From positions 62,001 through 126,000 of the forward strand of contig JBBQHB010000002.1 of NCBI GenBank assembly GCA_038323575.1: DNA of 64,000 nucleotides, given 5' to 3'. The first letter of the stretch is position 1; every line of letters starts with the position of its first letter. Positions 16,409 through 25,814 of this stretch are shown here, piece by piece. The stretch comes from CAINVV01 sp038323575. Its GTDB lineage: Bacteria > Bacteroidota > Bacteroidia > Bacteroidales > Prolixibacteraceae. The position numbers and the translations under genes were made by a program. Under the pieces are notes generated by a model that saw only the letters and a list, made by a program, of their open reading frames with translations, did not search any database and had not been told where the DNA came from.

Positions 16409-19400
16409 TACAAGGTAAAGGTTTCGGAAATAATAATTTCTGGTTTTTGTGTAATTTCAATTGGCAACTCTGCACTCAATTCATCAGTTGTCACATCATC
16501 CGGTGAAGCATTTGCATATTTAATTGCCAAAGTCATGATAATATTTTCTGTCTGATGCTTGTTCAATTGGTTTTTATCAAATTTAGCCTTCAGCTTTTTT
16601 ATTTCAACCGGAAGGATTGTAATTTTCCCTACTTCCAATAAATCGATCAATGCAGTTGCTGATCCCCTGAATTTTTCATCACTACTTTCAGCCCTTCTTT
16701 CGCGGATAAACTTTTTAGATTGATTCGTAACAGCATCGGACGTACTGCCGGACATTGAGTCAGAAGAAGTTGAAAGCAACTCCTGCTCAAAATGATTCTC
16801 AGCATATTGCACGTGGTCATGGTGATAATCAGGAAGATCGTGAGAGGGTTCGTTGTATTTCGCTTCAAATAATTCGGCAGCCTGCAGGAAGGTCAGTGCT
16901 TCAATTTTATGATCAGTTAGTACCTTGTAGAATTCAAGCTTATAAGGAGACTTCATGAAAACGAGACTGTTGCCTTTCATCGATTCCTTTTTTGATTCGA
17001 TCACAGAACGACCGGTTCGGGCTTTCATGGGAAGCTTAGTAATACGCTTAAACTCCTTTTCATTTTTGGCTTTAAACTCACGAATAAACCGCAGATAAAT
17101 CAAACGTTTATCCTCCTCTTCCGTTGATCCTGCAATGTGTAGTTTTACTTGTTCAAGTACCTCCTCGGTAGTATATATCTTGGCATCTTCGCCATAGGCA
17201 GTATGAAATCCCTGTAGTTTTACATAGGCATTGTTATAGAGATTGATCAGGTCATCACTTTGCCGGGAAGGATAGAATGAATAACTGTAAACCAATTCGG
17301 CTGTACTTCCGATCCGGTTTACCCGACCGAGGCGTTGCATCAAACGGGTTGCGTTCCACGGCGTATCATAATTCACAATGATGTTGGCTCGATGCAGGTT
17401 GACACCTTCGGCCAGAACCTCGGTAGTAAGCAGAAAATCAATATCATGGGCATATTCCCCAGGTAAGTTTGCATCAAAATTATTTTGGATAATGTCAAAC
17501 ATATTCGAACGGTTTGTGGATGAAACCAATAAGATTTTGGTGACTCCTAGTTCTCTTAACCGATTGTTCAGGTACTCTGTTGTTTCTTTTGATTCTGAAA
17601 AAACAACCAATTTACCTGATGGATTTAGGTCGGGCCGGAGTAATTCATTTTTGAACAGGTCAGCGAATTTATCAAATTTGGGATCGCGGTCTATTGTTTC
17701 CCATAGGTTGGCAAGCTCTGTAAATGATACAAGGTCTTTTTTTAATGAATCGAGGAAGTCGTCCTGAAAATCAGAGGGGGCAAAAATATTGTTTTTGGGA
17801 TTCTCTACAGACAATTCGAGAATACGTTCTTCAATATCTTCATCGCTCCAATCTTTATCCATCAATTCATTTAAAGCCAGATTTGGTGCAATGTAAATTT
17901 TACCTTTGGCGAACATATCAATCATGCGTTGGATTGAAGTTACCTGCCTGTCAATAGACTTACGAAAAGCATAAAATGAACTTTCAAGCCTTTTAACCAA
18001 CTGGGTCATCATAATATGTGCCAATGACTTAGCTGCACGTTCGGCATTGCTGTATCCACATCGCTCCTGCACTTCCGGAAGAAGGGCGCTGATGGCCTGG
18101 TAGCGATAAAATCCAATCTTATCTCCATCAACCATGTAATTGATGGTTTTATAGAATAATGCCTCAAGTTCCGCATCCATCATGTACTGAATTGCCTTTG
18201 GTTCGGCAATGTCCGGAAATTTTATTTTCTGATCATCAATATCCTTTTGGTATTCCGGGTAGTTTCTGATATCGGTACGTGTACGACGAACCGTTATAGG
18301 TTCCAATACTTGCTCCCGGATCTTGGAGTAAATTTTTCGCAGTTTTATAATATCCGGCCGACCGGTAAACCTTGATACTGCCAAAACTTCTTTGTATTCT
18401 CTTATTAATGGTGCAAAAAATGCCTGCAAATTTGTGACCGGAAGTTTTGATTTTCGGGCATTTTGAAAAAGCAGAAGTTGGTGGTAAATATCAGATGGAC
18501 GGTTATTTAAAGGTGTAGCAGATATCAATATAACCTTTTTTTGGTTGCCAGGAACATCCCCTTCAACTGCCCGGTCCGCTTTGCAAATGAGCTGCAACTG
18601 TTGAAACATCTGTGAAGTATGATTTCGGTACTTATGCGACTCATCTACCAGAATTAAATCGTAATCTTCTTTGGGCCAATAATTCTGGTCATCGTTTAAA
18701 ATCTTGTGAAGACTGCCATTGCTGATGAAACGGGCATGTTTATCTATGCCGAAATGGCGAAACGTAGATTTCCAGTTTTTCTCAACCGCCGGAGGATATA
18801 CTACAAGAATTTTAGTACTCAAAGATCCATTTGCAATTAGAAAACGTTTGGCGATCATGGTTGCAATAACTGTTTTACCCAATCCAACAACATCTGCCAA
18901 CATAAAGCCGTTGTGCTCTAAAATCATTTGGTAGCCTTGGTTAACCGCATCAATCTGATAACTAAGCTTTTTATAAGCCTGCGGCAGATCACCCACGGAA
19001 TCCGGGTCATAATCAATATGTTTGCCGAAGTACTCTATCAGAAGTTTAATGTAGATTTCGAATGGAGTAAATAACTGACCTATATGGGATCCCTTTTTGA
19101 TGCGCTCCATGTCAATTGGCAACAACTCTTCGCCCTGTTCCCAAAGTTTCAGAAACTCATCTTCCGCAAACCTGACATCCTCAAAATCGCGTAGCGCTAC
19201 ATTGAACTCATAATTAGGTTTTTTCTTCGTGCCCAAACCTGAATAAGTCAAATTTGATGATCCTGTAATGACTTCACCACCTGTATATTCATTGAATCCA
19301 CCCGGTAGAAAAATGTAGATTTTGGCATGTAATGTTTTTGTCCGATGGATTCGGATTTGGATTTTACCGTCAATAATATCTTCAAAAAAATTAATAATCC

Positions 19401-19725
19401 CTTCCTCCACAAATTTTGAGTACGCGGCCTGGCGAATATCAGCCCTCATCCTACGCACAAATTCATCCCGACTGCGCTCCGGATCACCAAAAAACATCAT
19501 TCCTCTGCGTTTGGCTTCTGCACTAATTATGTCAACATTAATGCCTACCAATATTTTAACTTCTCCAAGCTTGATGAGATGTTCACGTAAAGCAAAATAT
19601 CCGGATGCCCTAAAATACCCAACTACTGCATGGAAGGCATACAGATTTGCAATATTTTCGAAGGCCCCGGTAAATTTTTTAAAGAGGGAGTTGTCGGTTT
19701 CGTTAGTAAAGAATTTTGAAGACAT
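16408..19725 (-). CDS. PLD nuclease-SNF2 helicase fusion, predicted restriction/defence protein
   Basis: The 1105-residue protein opens with a phospholipase-D-type domain (about residues 1-190): KTLHAKIYIF (His near 132) and ITGSSNLTYSGLG, one HKD-like half-site. A superfamily 2 helicase follows. Its Walker A is FMLADVVGLGKTVIATM (about 273-289), its DEAH-like box LILVDESHKYR (about 355-365) and its motif VI ATRLMQRLGRVNRIGS (about 790-805). The C-terminus (about 860-1105) is unassigned. The architecture fits DNA translocation plus cleavage. It is followed immediately by the methyltransferase and preceded by the RloAB pair. It recalls the drmD/drmMI pair of DISARM, but drmA, drmB and drmC are absent. 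Confidence 0.88.
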   Translation of the reverse strand: MSSKFFTNETDNSLFKKFTGAFENIANLYAFHAVVGYFRASGYFALREHLIKLGEVKILVGINVDIISAEAKRRGMMFFGDPERSRDEFVRRMRADIRQAAYSKFVEEGIINFFEDIIDGKIQIRIHRTKTLHAKIYIFLPGGFNEYTGGEVITGSSNLTYSGLGTKKKPNYEFNVALRDFEDVRFAEDEFLKLWEQGEELLPIDMERIKKGSHIGQLFTPFEIYIKLLIEYFGKHIDYDPDSVGDLPQAYKKLSYQIDAVNQGYQMILEHNGFMLADVVGLGKTVIATMIAKRFLIANGSLSTKILVVYPPAVEKNWKSTFRHFGIDKHARFISNGSLHKILNDDQNYWPKEDYDLILVDESHKYRNHTSQMFQQLQLICKADRAVEGDVPGNQKKVILISATPLNNRPSDIYHQLLLFQNARKSKLPVTNLQAFFAPLIREYKEVLAVSRFTGRPDIIKLRKIYSKIREQVLEPITVRRTRTDIRNYPEYQKDIDDQKIKFPDIAEPKAIQYMMDAELEALFYKTINYMVDGDKIGFYRYQAISALLPEVQERCGYSNAERAAKSLAHIMMTQLVKRLESSFYAFRKSIDRQVTSIQRMIDMFAKGKIYIAPNLALNELMDKDWSDEDIEERILELSVENPKNNIFAPSDFQDDFLDSLKKDLVSFTELANLWETIDRDPKFDKFADLFKNELLRPDLNPSGKLVVFSESKETTEYLNNRLRELGVTKILLVSSTNRSNMFDIIQNNFDANLPGEYAHDIDFLLTTEVLAEGVNLHRANIIVNYDTPWNATRLMQRLGRVNRIGSTAELVYSYSFYPSRQSDDLINLYNNAYVKLQGFHTAYGEDAKIYTTEEVLEQVKLHIAGSTEEEDKRLIYLRFIREFKAKNEKEFKRITKLPMKARTGRSVIESKKESMKGNSLVFMKSPYKLEFYKVLTDHKIEALTFLQAAELFEAKYNEPSHDLPDYHHDHVQYAENHFEQELLSTSSDSMSGSTSDAVTNQSKKFIRERRAESSDEKFRGSATALIDLLEVGKITILPVEIKKLKAKFDKNQLNKHQTENIIMTLAIKYANASPDDVTTDELSAELPIEITQKPEIIISETFTL

Positions 19726-19748
19726 GCAATTCGGTTTTAATACGATAA

Positions 19749-20300
19749 TCAGGCTTTTAGAATCCCTTCAAGATCGATAATTATTTGATATACCTGCGTT
19801 GAAGGATTTTCGAATTTAGTCAATTTTGAGGCTCGGAGTATCGCCTTTGCCTGTTTTTCATTCAATTTGTCTTTTAGCTTTCTATCCAGCACTGCTTTTC
19901 TGTAATTTGCATGGTGTGAAAGCAGTTTTGAGCTACATACACTGCTTGTAATATATGAACGATAGTCTTGGTAGTGAAGCAAGTACCACAGTTCAAAACA
20001 GGGATTTGAACTTAATAAGATTGCTTTTCTAATCCCCGCTAGTCTATCCAGTATTCCGGGTGTATCTAAATCATAGACCAAATATGTCTTATCCTTTGGA
20101 TGATTTATTCTTAGTTTCTTGTAATTATTGATGTAGCTTTCCGTAATGCTGTGTCCGGCAACTTTGGGATCAATCTCGATGGGAAGACGATATTTTGAAC
20201 GCAAAAATTTAATGTATTGCTCCTCTGTCTCCCCTTCGCAAAAGACAAAAAAAGTAGGATTTATTAATCTCCCGGTTGGTTTTCTACTTTGAAGGCTCAT
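19749..20300 (-). CDS. rloB: RloB-family protein (AbiL-like second component)
   Basis: The 183-residue protein has the RloB layout: TFFVFCEGETEEQYIKFLR near the N-terminus (Glu motif of a TOPRIM-like fold), TYLVYDLDTPG (DxD motif about residues 75-80) and NPCFELWYLLHYQDY about 100-115. RloB proteins are thought to be the nuclease or effector partner of an RloA ATPase. The first 17 bases overlap the end of the ATPase gene, a typical arrangement for RloA-RloB. The DNA-binding partner and trigger are unknown. It lies 23 bases before the PLD-helicase gene on the same strand. Confidence 0.85.
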   Translation of the reverse strand: MSLQSRKPTGRLINPTFFVFCEGETEEQYIKFLRSKYRLPIEIDPKVAGHSITESYINNYKKLRINHPKDKTYLVYDLDTPGILDRLAGIRKAILLSSNPCFELWYLLHYQDYRSYITSSVCSSKLLSHHANYRKAVLDRKLKDKLNEKQAKAILRASKLTKFENPSTQVYQIIIDLEGILKA

Positions 20301-21549
20301 CCAATAATGTTTTTATATTTTCAAATGAGTCATCTATGAATGGAATGGCATCAAAACGACCTTGCAAATAGGCCTTTTCTACATCCATTGTATCCCTAAA
20401 ATCCTTATAATCAAACAATGAATACAACTCGCTTGAAGCATCCTGCTTTTTATTCACAAAAAATATCTGATCTTTACGTAGTTTGTTTAAATCCAACAAA
20501 TTGGTATTGTGGGTAGTATAAATTAGCTGAGCTGAGTTACTCGCATGAAACATAGCCACAATGTATTCCACAATTTTACTATGCAAGCTATTCTCAATTT
20601 CATCGATGAGTAGCATCTTATTATTCTTGATTATGTCAAGGATTGTCAACATAATTTGAAACAACGCCTTAGTGCCATCAGATTCTTCTGTTTCAAAATC
20701 AAAAGGTGTACTTGGAGAAGTTTTGTGAAAGGTAGTTAACTTCAGATGCTTTTGCTGAACATCTTCTATAGAAGCTTTGTTGATCGAAAAATCAGCATTC
20801 AGGTTTTTGACCAACAGGGTTTCAGTAGATAATTTAATATCAACAATATCGCTATCGGCTCTCTGCAAGGCATTCAATAAAGTTTCTTTATTTTGTCTAA
20901 AAAGTATTTCGACCGACAAAGCATTGTAGCCAATAATTCCCAGAATGAACATGGAGTTAAAGAAATGGAAAATCTCTTTGCCAACCTCTCTGTCCATTTG
21001 ACTGGCCCTGGAAATGTAAAGTGTTTTTTTGGATGTATTCTCAGCTACATCCATCGGCTTTTTGATAACAGAAGTAAAGGAGTAGATTTTACTTTTCTCT
21101 TTCCCCAGACTTTCATCCCGGGAAAAGATTTTCGCTTTACGCCCATTGGGGTAATAATATAGATCTTCAGTAAGAATTTCGGATTGTGTAAGTGTGAATG
21201 AATATTCATATTCAATGCCCTTACTTACAAATCGAATATAAAACCGGCTCGGTTTCTGTGGATAGGACGAAAATTTAAATGGTTTAAACTTGAAAACGGT
21301 ATTCTCATTGTGGGCATGGGATAAAAACACCATGCTTGCACAAAACCGGATTGCCTTAATTATGTTGCTTTTCCCGGAAGCATTGGCGCCATAAATTGCA
21401 ATAGTTTTCAATATCCGGGAATCCTCGAATGGAAAGGTGTTTGCAATTAATTCCTGTGATTTTTGGGTTTTGATGTTACCAGCACGCAAATCCAACACTA
21501 TTTCATCTTTTATCGAGAAAAAGTTGCTTAAACGAATCTCTATAATCAT
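20284..21549 (-). CDS. rloA: RloA-family AAA ATPase (AbiL-like first component)
   Basis: The 421-residue SMC/ABC-like ATPase opens MIIEIRLSNFFSIKDEIVLD, followed by Walker A IYGANASGKSNIIKAI (about residues 50-65). A signature-like ETEESDGTKALFQIML lies about 282-297, Walker B KMLLIDEIENSLHSKI about 305-320, and the switch IYTTHNTNLLDLNKL about 340-355. This is the OLD/RloA class that senses infection and controls a TOPRIM partner; AbiL of Lactococcus has the same two-gene plan. The gene is first in the minus-strand island, preceded by a very AT-rich leader. Anti-phage activity is inferred from the family. Confidence 0.88.
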   Translation of the reverse strand: MIIEIRLSNFFSIKDEIVLDLRAGNIKTQKSQELIANTFPFEDSRILKTIAIYGANASGKSNIIKAIRFCASMVFLSHAHNENTVFKFKPFKFSSYPQKPSRFYIRFVSKGIEYEYSFTLTQSEILTEDLYYYPNGRKAKIFSRDESLGKEKSKIYSFTSVIKKPMDVAENTSKKTLYISRASQMDREVGKEIFHFFNSMFILGIIGYNALSVEILFRQNKETLLNALQRADSDIVDIKLSTETLLVKNLNADFSINKASIEDVQQKHLKLTTFHKTSPSTPFDFETEESDGTKALFQIMLTILDIIKNNKMLLIDEIENSLHSKIVEYIVAMFHASNSAQLIYTTHNTNLLDLNKLRKDQIFFVNKKQDASSELYSLFDYKDFRDTMDVEKAYLQGRFDAIPFIDDSFENIKTLLDEPSK

Positions 21550-21710
21550 TTTAATGTCGAATTATGAAATATATTTGCAATATTAAGTATTAAAATATAA
21601 ATATACGCATTTTAATAAAATATTATCTTGTTAAAGTAAAGTATCATTTCAGAAATTTTCAATTTTAGAAATATGAAAACTTCAAGTACTTCAAAATTAT
21701 TCTAAAATGG

Positions 21711-21718
21711 TAACTTTG
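21711..21718 (+). promoter_or_regulatory. Possible -7 box before the glycosyltransferase
   Basis: TAACTTTG fits TAnnTTTG, but it lies only 8 bases before the ATG at 21727, and no -33 TTTG is seen. If used, the transcript would be almost leaderless, so the match may be chance. Confidence 0.25.
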
Positions 21719-21726
21719 TAATCAAG

Positions 21727-22893
21727 ATGGTCAAATCAAAAAAACAGATAGTACTGCTTGGCACAACCTGGCCTTTCCGGCCGGGGGGGATCGCTACTTT
21801 TAATGAACGGTTGGCCAGGGCGCTGGTAAGCGCCGGTAACGAGGTGACCATCTATACTTTTTCGTTGCAGTATCCCGGATTTCTCTTCCCCGGAAAAGGG
21901 CAATATTCCGACCAACCGGCACCTGAAGATCTTTTGATTAAAATCAGGGTCAATTCCGTCAATCCGTTCAACTGGATATCGGTTGGCTGGGAACTGCGAA
22001 AACTGGCTCCCGATCTGCTTATTATCCGATTCTGGATTCCGCTCATGTCACCGGCACTCGGTACCATTGCAAGGCTCGTCCGAAAGAACCACCACACAAG
22101 GGTTATAGCCCTTGCTGACAACATCATCCCGCATGAGCGGAGAATCGGCGACCTGGTACTGACCAAGTATTTTGTCAGGAGCATCAACGGTTTTGTCACC
22201 TTATCGCACAAAGTGCTGGATGACCTGAAAAAACTGGTACCATCTGCACCTGTTCTGTATACGCCACATCCGGTATACGACAATTTCGGGGAAGCAGTAT
22301 CCCGGGAGGAAGCACTGGAACACCTTGATCTGGATCCGGATTACCGGTACCTGCTTTTTTTCGGATTTATCCGTGATTACAAAGGGCTCGACTGGCTGCT
22401 GACCGCTTTTGCCGACCCGCGGTTAAGAAAATTCAGGGTAAAGCTTCTGGTGGCAGGTGAATATTATACCTCTCCGCAAAAATATGATGAGATCATCCGT
22501 GAAAACCAGCTGGAAGATCATGTTGTACTGCATACCCGGTTTATAGACGACAGCAAGGTGCCCTGGTATTTCAGTGCCGCCGACCTTATCGTTCAGCCCT
22601 ACAAAAGTGCAACTCAGAGCGGTGTAACCCAAATTGCTTACCATTTCGAAAAGCCAATACTGGTAACGGATGTGGGCGGATTGGGTGAGATTGTCCCTAA
22701 CGGGAAAGTCGGTTATACAGTATCCCCTGAACCGGCAGCCATTACCGAAGCAATACTTGATTTTCTGGAGAATAACCCATCTGCTGAATTCATCAAAAAC
22801 ATCAAAGTTGAAAAGGTTCGTTTTTCGTGGGAAAAAATGGTGGAGACAATTGAGAAAGTGGATGTCGAAATAATGAAAAATAGGTTAATTTAG
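21727..22893 (+). CDS. GT4-family glycosyltransferase
   Basis: The 388-residue protein has a GT-B fold. The N-terminal acceptor half starts QIVLLGTTWPFRPGGIATFN, with the glycine-rich loop of GT4 enzymes. The C-terminal half has YLLFFGFIRDYKGLDWLL (about 213-230), LLVAGEYY and SGVTQIAYHFEKPILVTDVG with the nucleotide-sugar Glu region following (GGLGEIV). It would transfer a sugar from a nucleotide donor to a cell-envelope acceptor; the substrates cannot be told. It has no signal peptide. It stands 75 bases before relA/spoT on the same strand and may be co-transcribed with it. Confidence 0.88.
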   Translation: MVKSKKQIVLLGTTWPFRPGGIATFNERLARALVSAGNEVTIYTFSLQYPGFLFPGKGQYSDQPAPEDLLIKIRVNSVNPFNWISVGWELRKLAPDLLIIRFWIPLMSPALGTIARLVRKNHHTRVIALADNIIPHERRIGDLVLTKYFVRSINGFVTLSHKVLDDLKKLVPSAPVLYTPHPVYDNFGEAVSREEALEHLDLDPDYRYLLFFGFIRDYKGLDWLLTAFADPRLRKFRVKLLVAGEYYTSPQKYDEIIRENQLEDHVVLHTRFIDDSKVPWYFSAADLIVQPYKSATQSGVTQIAYHFEKPILVTDVGGLGEIVPNGKVGYTVSPEPAAITEAILDFLENNPSAEFIKNIKVEKVRFSWEKMVETIEKVDVEIMKNRLI

Positions 22894-22968
22894 AACGGTT
22901 AAGTCCGGAAGGTTTTGCAATCGTAAACCGAACCGAAAACACCCGCTTTTGAACCTTTTTAATGGAAG

Positions 22969-25167
22969 ATGGATTTGCAGACAGAAATAGAAAAGAGGGA
23001 AATTGAGGACTTGTTTGAGGAGGTATTAAAATCCTTTACACGTTCGCTGTCGCCAGAGAATGTACAATTGATACACAAAGCTTATCAATTTGCATCTTCC
23101 GCCCACATGGGTGTGAGGCGCAGGTCCGGTGAGCCGTATATCATTCATCCGCTTTCAGTTGCCAAAATTGTTGTCAGTGAAATAGGATTGGGAACAAAAT
23201 CGGTTGTAGCAGCAATACTGCACGACGTTGTAGAGGATACTGACTATACGGTTCAGGACATCGAAAAAATGTTCGGCGAAAAGATTTCCTTATTGGTGGA
23301 TGGATTAACAAAACTATCCGGGACTTACGACTCCAAACAGGCTACCAACTTCAGGAAAATGCTGATGACCCTGTCGGATGATGTAAGGGTGATCCTGATC
23401 AAACTAGCCGACCGCCTGCACAACATGAGGACGTTGGATTCAATGCCCCTCAACAAGCAACTGAAAATATCATCCGAGACACTCTATATATTTGCCCCTC
23501 TGGCACACCGGCTTGGACTTTATGCCATCAAATGCGAACTGGAGGACCTGAGTCTGAAATTCAAAGATCCGGAAACCTACCGGCAGATTGAACTCAGCCT
23601 GCGCAGTGAAGAGGAGCGAATCAGCTATCTGGTGCATGACTTTGCCAAACCAATCCAGGCCAAGCTTTATGAAGAACATTTTGATTTTACCGTTAGCGGA
23701 AGAACAAAATCGATCTATTCCATTTACCAGAAGATGCAAATTAAAAATATCTCGTTCGATGAGGTGTATGATCTGCTGGCTGTACGCATCGTTTTCAAGC
23801 CAAAAGAGAATCTGTCAGAAAAACGGCAGTGCTTTGAGATACTCTCTCTGATTACGGACGTTTATACGCCCAAGCCGGACCGGATCAGGGACTGGATTAC
23901 CATTCCAAAGGCGAATGGCTATGAGGCGCTCCATACTACCGTGATGGGCCCGAAAGGACAGTGGGTGGAGGTGCAGATCCGCAGTGAACGGATGGATGAA
24001 ATTGACGAACGCGGATTCGCGGCACACTACAAATACAAAGGCGACAATGCATCTGAAAGCGAAATGGATAAGTGGCTGCACAAAATCAGGGAACTTTTGG
24101 CCAATCCTGAATCTGATGCCCTCGATTTCCTCGACGAATTCAAACTCAATCTTTTCAGCAGGGAAATCGTCGTTTTTACGCCCAAAGGTGAGATGAAGAT
24201 GCTTCCCAAAGATGCTACAGTACTGGATTGTGCGTATGACATCCATACCGCATTAGGAAACCACTGCATCGGCGCAAAAGTGAACCACGCCCTGGTACCC
24301 ATGAGTTATGTGCTGAAGAGTGGTGACCAGGTGGAAATCCTCACCTCAGAAAAACAGTTCCCGAAACCCGATTGGATCAACTTCGCCGTTACTGCAAGAG
24401 CCAAAACCAAGATCAAGGATTCCTTCAAACAGGAACAAAAGAAACACATTGAAACAGGACTTAAAGAACTGACTGCCAGGTTTGACAAATTAAGTGTAAA
24501 GCCATCGACAAATACCTTTAAAAAACTACTTAACCACTACGGATTCCACTCCAAAGAGCAGTTGTACGCTGAAATCGGGATGGGTCTTGTCTCGATTGAT
24601 AACCTGGAAGAGGTTTTGCAGACAAAAGCAGAAAACAGGTTTGTGAAGTTCTGGAACCTTACCTTCTCTTCGGATAAGAAAGAGGAGAAAATCGACAAAA
24701 AACAGCCTTTCCTGCTAACCGAGGATTCAAAAAAATCCAATTACAAGCTGGCAACCTGCTGCAATCCCATACCGGGTGACAACGTAGTCGGTTTTGTTTC
24801 AGACGAAGAACAGATCATCATCCACCGCAAAACCTGCCCCGAAGCGATTAAACTGATGTCAAGCCGCGGTGAAGACATTATCCAGGCCTCCTGGAATAAA
24901 TTCAAGGTCCTCTCCTACCTTACCCATATCTATGTACGTGGTTTCGACCGGCAGGGAATGGCCAACCAGATCACCAACATCATCTCCAACGAATACGGCA
25001 TCAACATGCGTTCCATAAGCATGGATGCACACGACGGCATTTTTGAAGGCCACCTTTACCTTTATATACACAATGTAGAAAACCTCAGCACTTTAATTTC
25101 CAAACTTCTGAAACTGAAGGGCATTGACTCGGTTACGCGTCAGGAAATCGAAAGTCAGCACAAGTAA
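22969..25167 (+). CDS. Bifunctional (p)ppGpp synthetase/hydrolase RelA/SpoT
   Basis: The 732-residue protein is full length. The HD hydrolase domain (about residues 30-180) keeps HDVVEDTDYT at about 84-93 (HDxxED), so hydrolase activity is expected. The synthetase domain follows (about 230-360, GRTKSIYSIYQKM, LLAVRIVF, YEALHTTVMGP). Next is a TGS domain (about 392-455, VVFTPKGEMKMLPKDATVLD), a conserved Cys segment LATCCNPIPGDNVVGFV (about 590-606), and a C-terminal ACT domain (about 655-730, YVRGFDRQGMANQITNIIS). It sets the stringent-response alarmone level. Bacteroidota often carry this Rsh form near housekeeping genes. Confidence 0.95.
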   Translation: MDLQTEIEKREIEDLFEEVLKSFTRSLSPENVQLIHKAYQFASSAHMGVRRRSGEPYIIHPLSVAKIVVSEIGLGTKSVVAAILHDVVEDTDYTVQDIEKMFGEKISLLVDGLTKLSGTYDSKQATNFRKMLMTLSDDVRVILIKLADRLHNMRTLDSMPLNKQLKISSETLYIFAPLAHRLGLYAIKCELEDLSLKFKDPETYRQIELSLRSEEERISYLVHDFAKPIQAKLYEEHFDFTVSGRTKSIYSIYQKMQIKNISFDEVYDLLAVRIVFKPKENLSEKRQCFEILSLITDVYTPKPDRIRDWITIPKANGYEALHTTVMGPKGQWVEVQIRSERMDEIDERGFAAHYKYKGDNASESEMDKWLHKIRELLANPESDALDFLDEFKLNLFSREIVVFTPKGEMKMLPKDATVLDCAYDIHTALGNHCIGAKVNHALVPMSYVLKSGDQVEILTSEKQFPKPDWINFAVTARAKTKIKDSFKQEQKKHIETGLKELTARFDKLSVKPSTNTFKKLLNHYGFHSKEQLYAEIGMGLVSIDNLEEVLQTKAENRFVKFWNLTFSSDKKEEKIDKKQPFLLTEDSKKSNYKLATCCNPIPGDNVVGFVSDEEQIIIHRKTCPEAIKLMSSRGEDIIQASWNKFKVLSYLTHIYVRGFDRQGMANQITNIISNEYGINMRSISMDAHDGIFEGHLYLYIHNVENLSTLISKLLKLKGIDSVTRQEIESQHK

Positions 25168-25173
25168 TTTTTT

Positions 25174-25724
25174 TTATTTTCTTTCCAGCCACGCTTTCAG
25201 TACAGGAACAATACAAATATTCATGGATTTGTTGTCTTCTGACAGCATGGCCGACTGGATCTCTATCCTGGTGCCATCGGGACTGAATGTCGGATGAGAG
25301 TGGTCTGCAGCAGTCGCTTTGTGACCTGCTGTCAACAGCATCATTTCATGGGTTTTCCTGTCAATCAGGTATAATTCGCGGTCAAAATTATCTCCGACTG
25401 CGAAACGGCCGTCAGACGATCCGTTTACATGCCAGAAACCGCTGCCATAGGGAATTTGCCCGGCAATGGTCATCTCTCTGGTATTGATATTGACGATTCC
25501 GAGTCCGGTAGGTTTTTTACGAGTGCCGGAGGGTCCCCATGCCGCTTCCTGTCCGGGATTTGCACCGTTAACGCCTGTTCCGGGGCAGCATCGCCTGAAA
25601 CATTTGGGATTTTACGGTGACCCATGATGGCAAAAGCTACCTCGTCGCGGCTGATTACTGCCTCATGGGTGATCCATTCGTAGATTGCCTCCGGATAGAG
25701 TTCAAAAATAAGCAATAAATGCAT
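25174..25724 (-). pseudogene. Oligogalacturonate-lyase-like (PL22/TolB-propeller) remnant, frameshifted
   Basis: Two frames together give the C-terminal half of a seven-bladed propeller enzyme. From 25724 the first reads YEWITHEAVISRDEVAFAIMG. The second continues NGANPGQEAAWGPSGTRKKP, GLGIVNINTREMTIAGQ, YGSGFWHVNGSSDGRFAVGD, HSHPTFSPDGTRI and stops at 25174. A frameshift lies near 25560-25600 and the N-terminal half is missing. The match is to oligogalacturonate-lyase-like proteins that act on unsaturated pectin oligomers. It lies tail to tail with relA/spoT and upstream of the DUF5686 gene. Confidence 0.7.
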
Positions 25725-25814
25725 TCAGGTTGGATTAACCTACTTTAACTACCGTACCCTTTGCAGCAAAACAATTTCTTATACTTTTAATGATCCGACT
25801 GTAACCCATTTTTC

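Noticed and set aside
12833..21549. Integrase or attachment sites bounding the defence island
   Set aside because: No integrase, tRNA or direct repeat was seen at either edge; mobility rests only on gene content.
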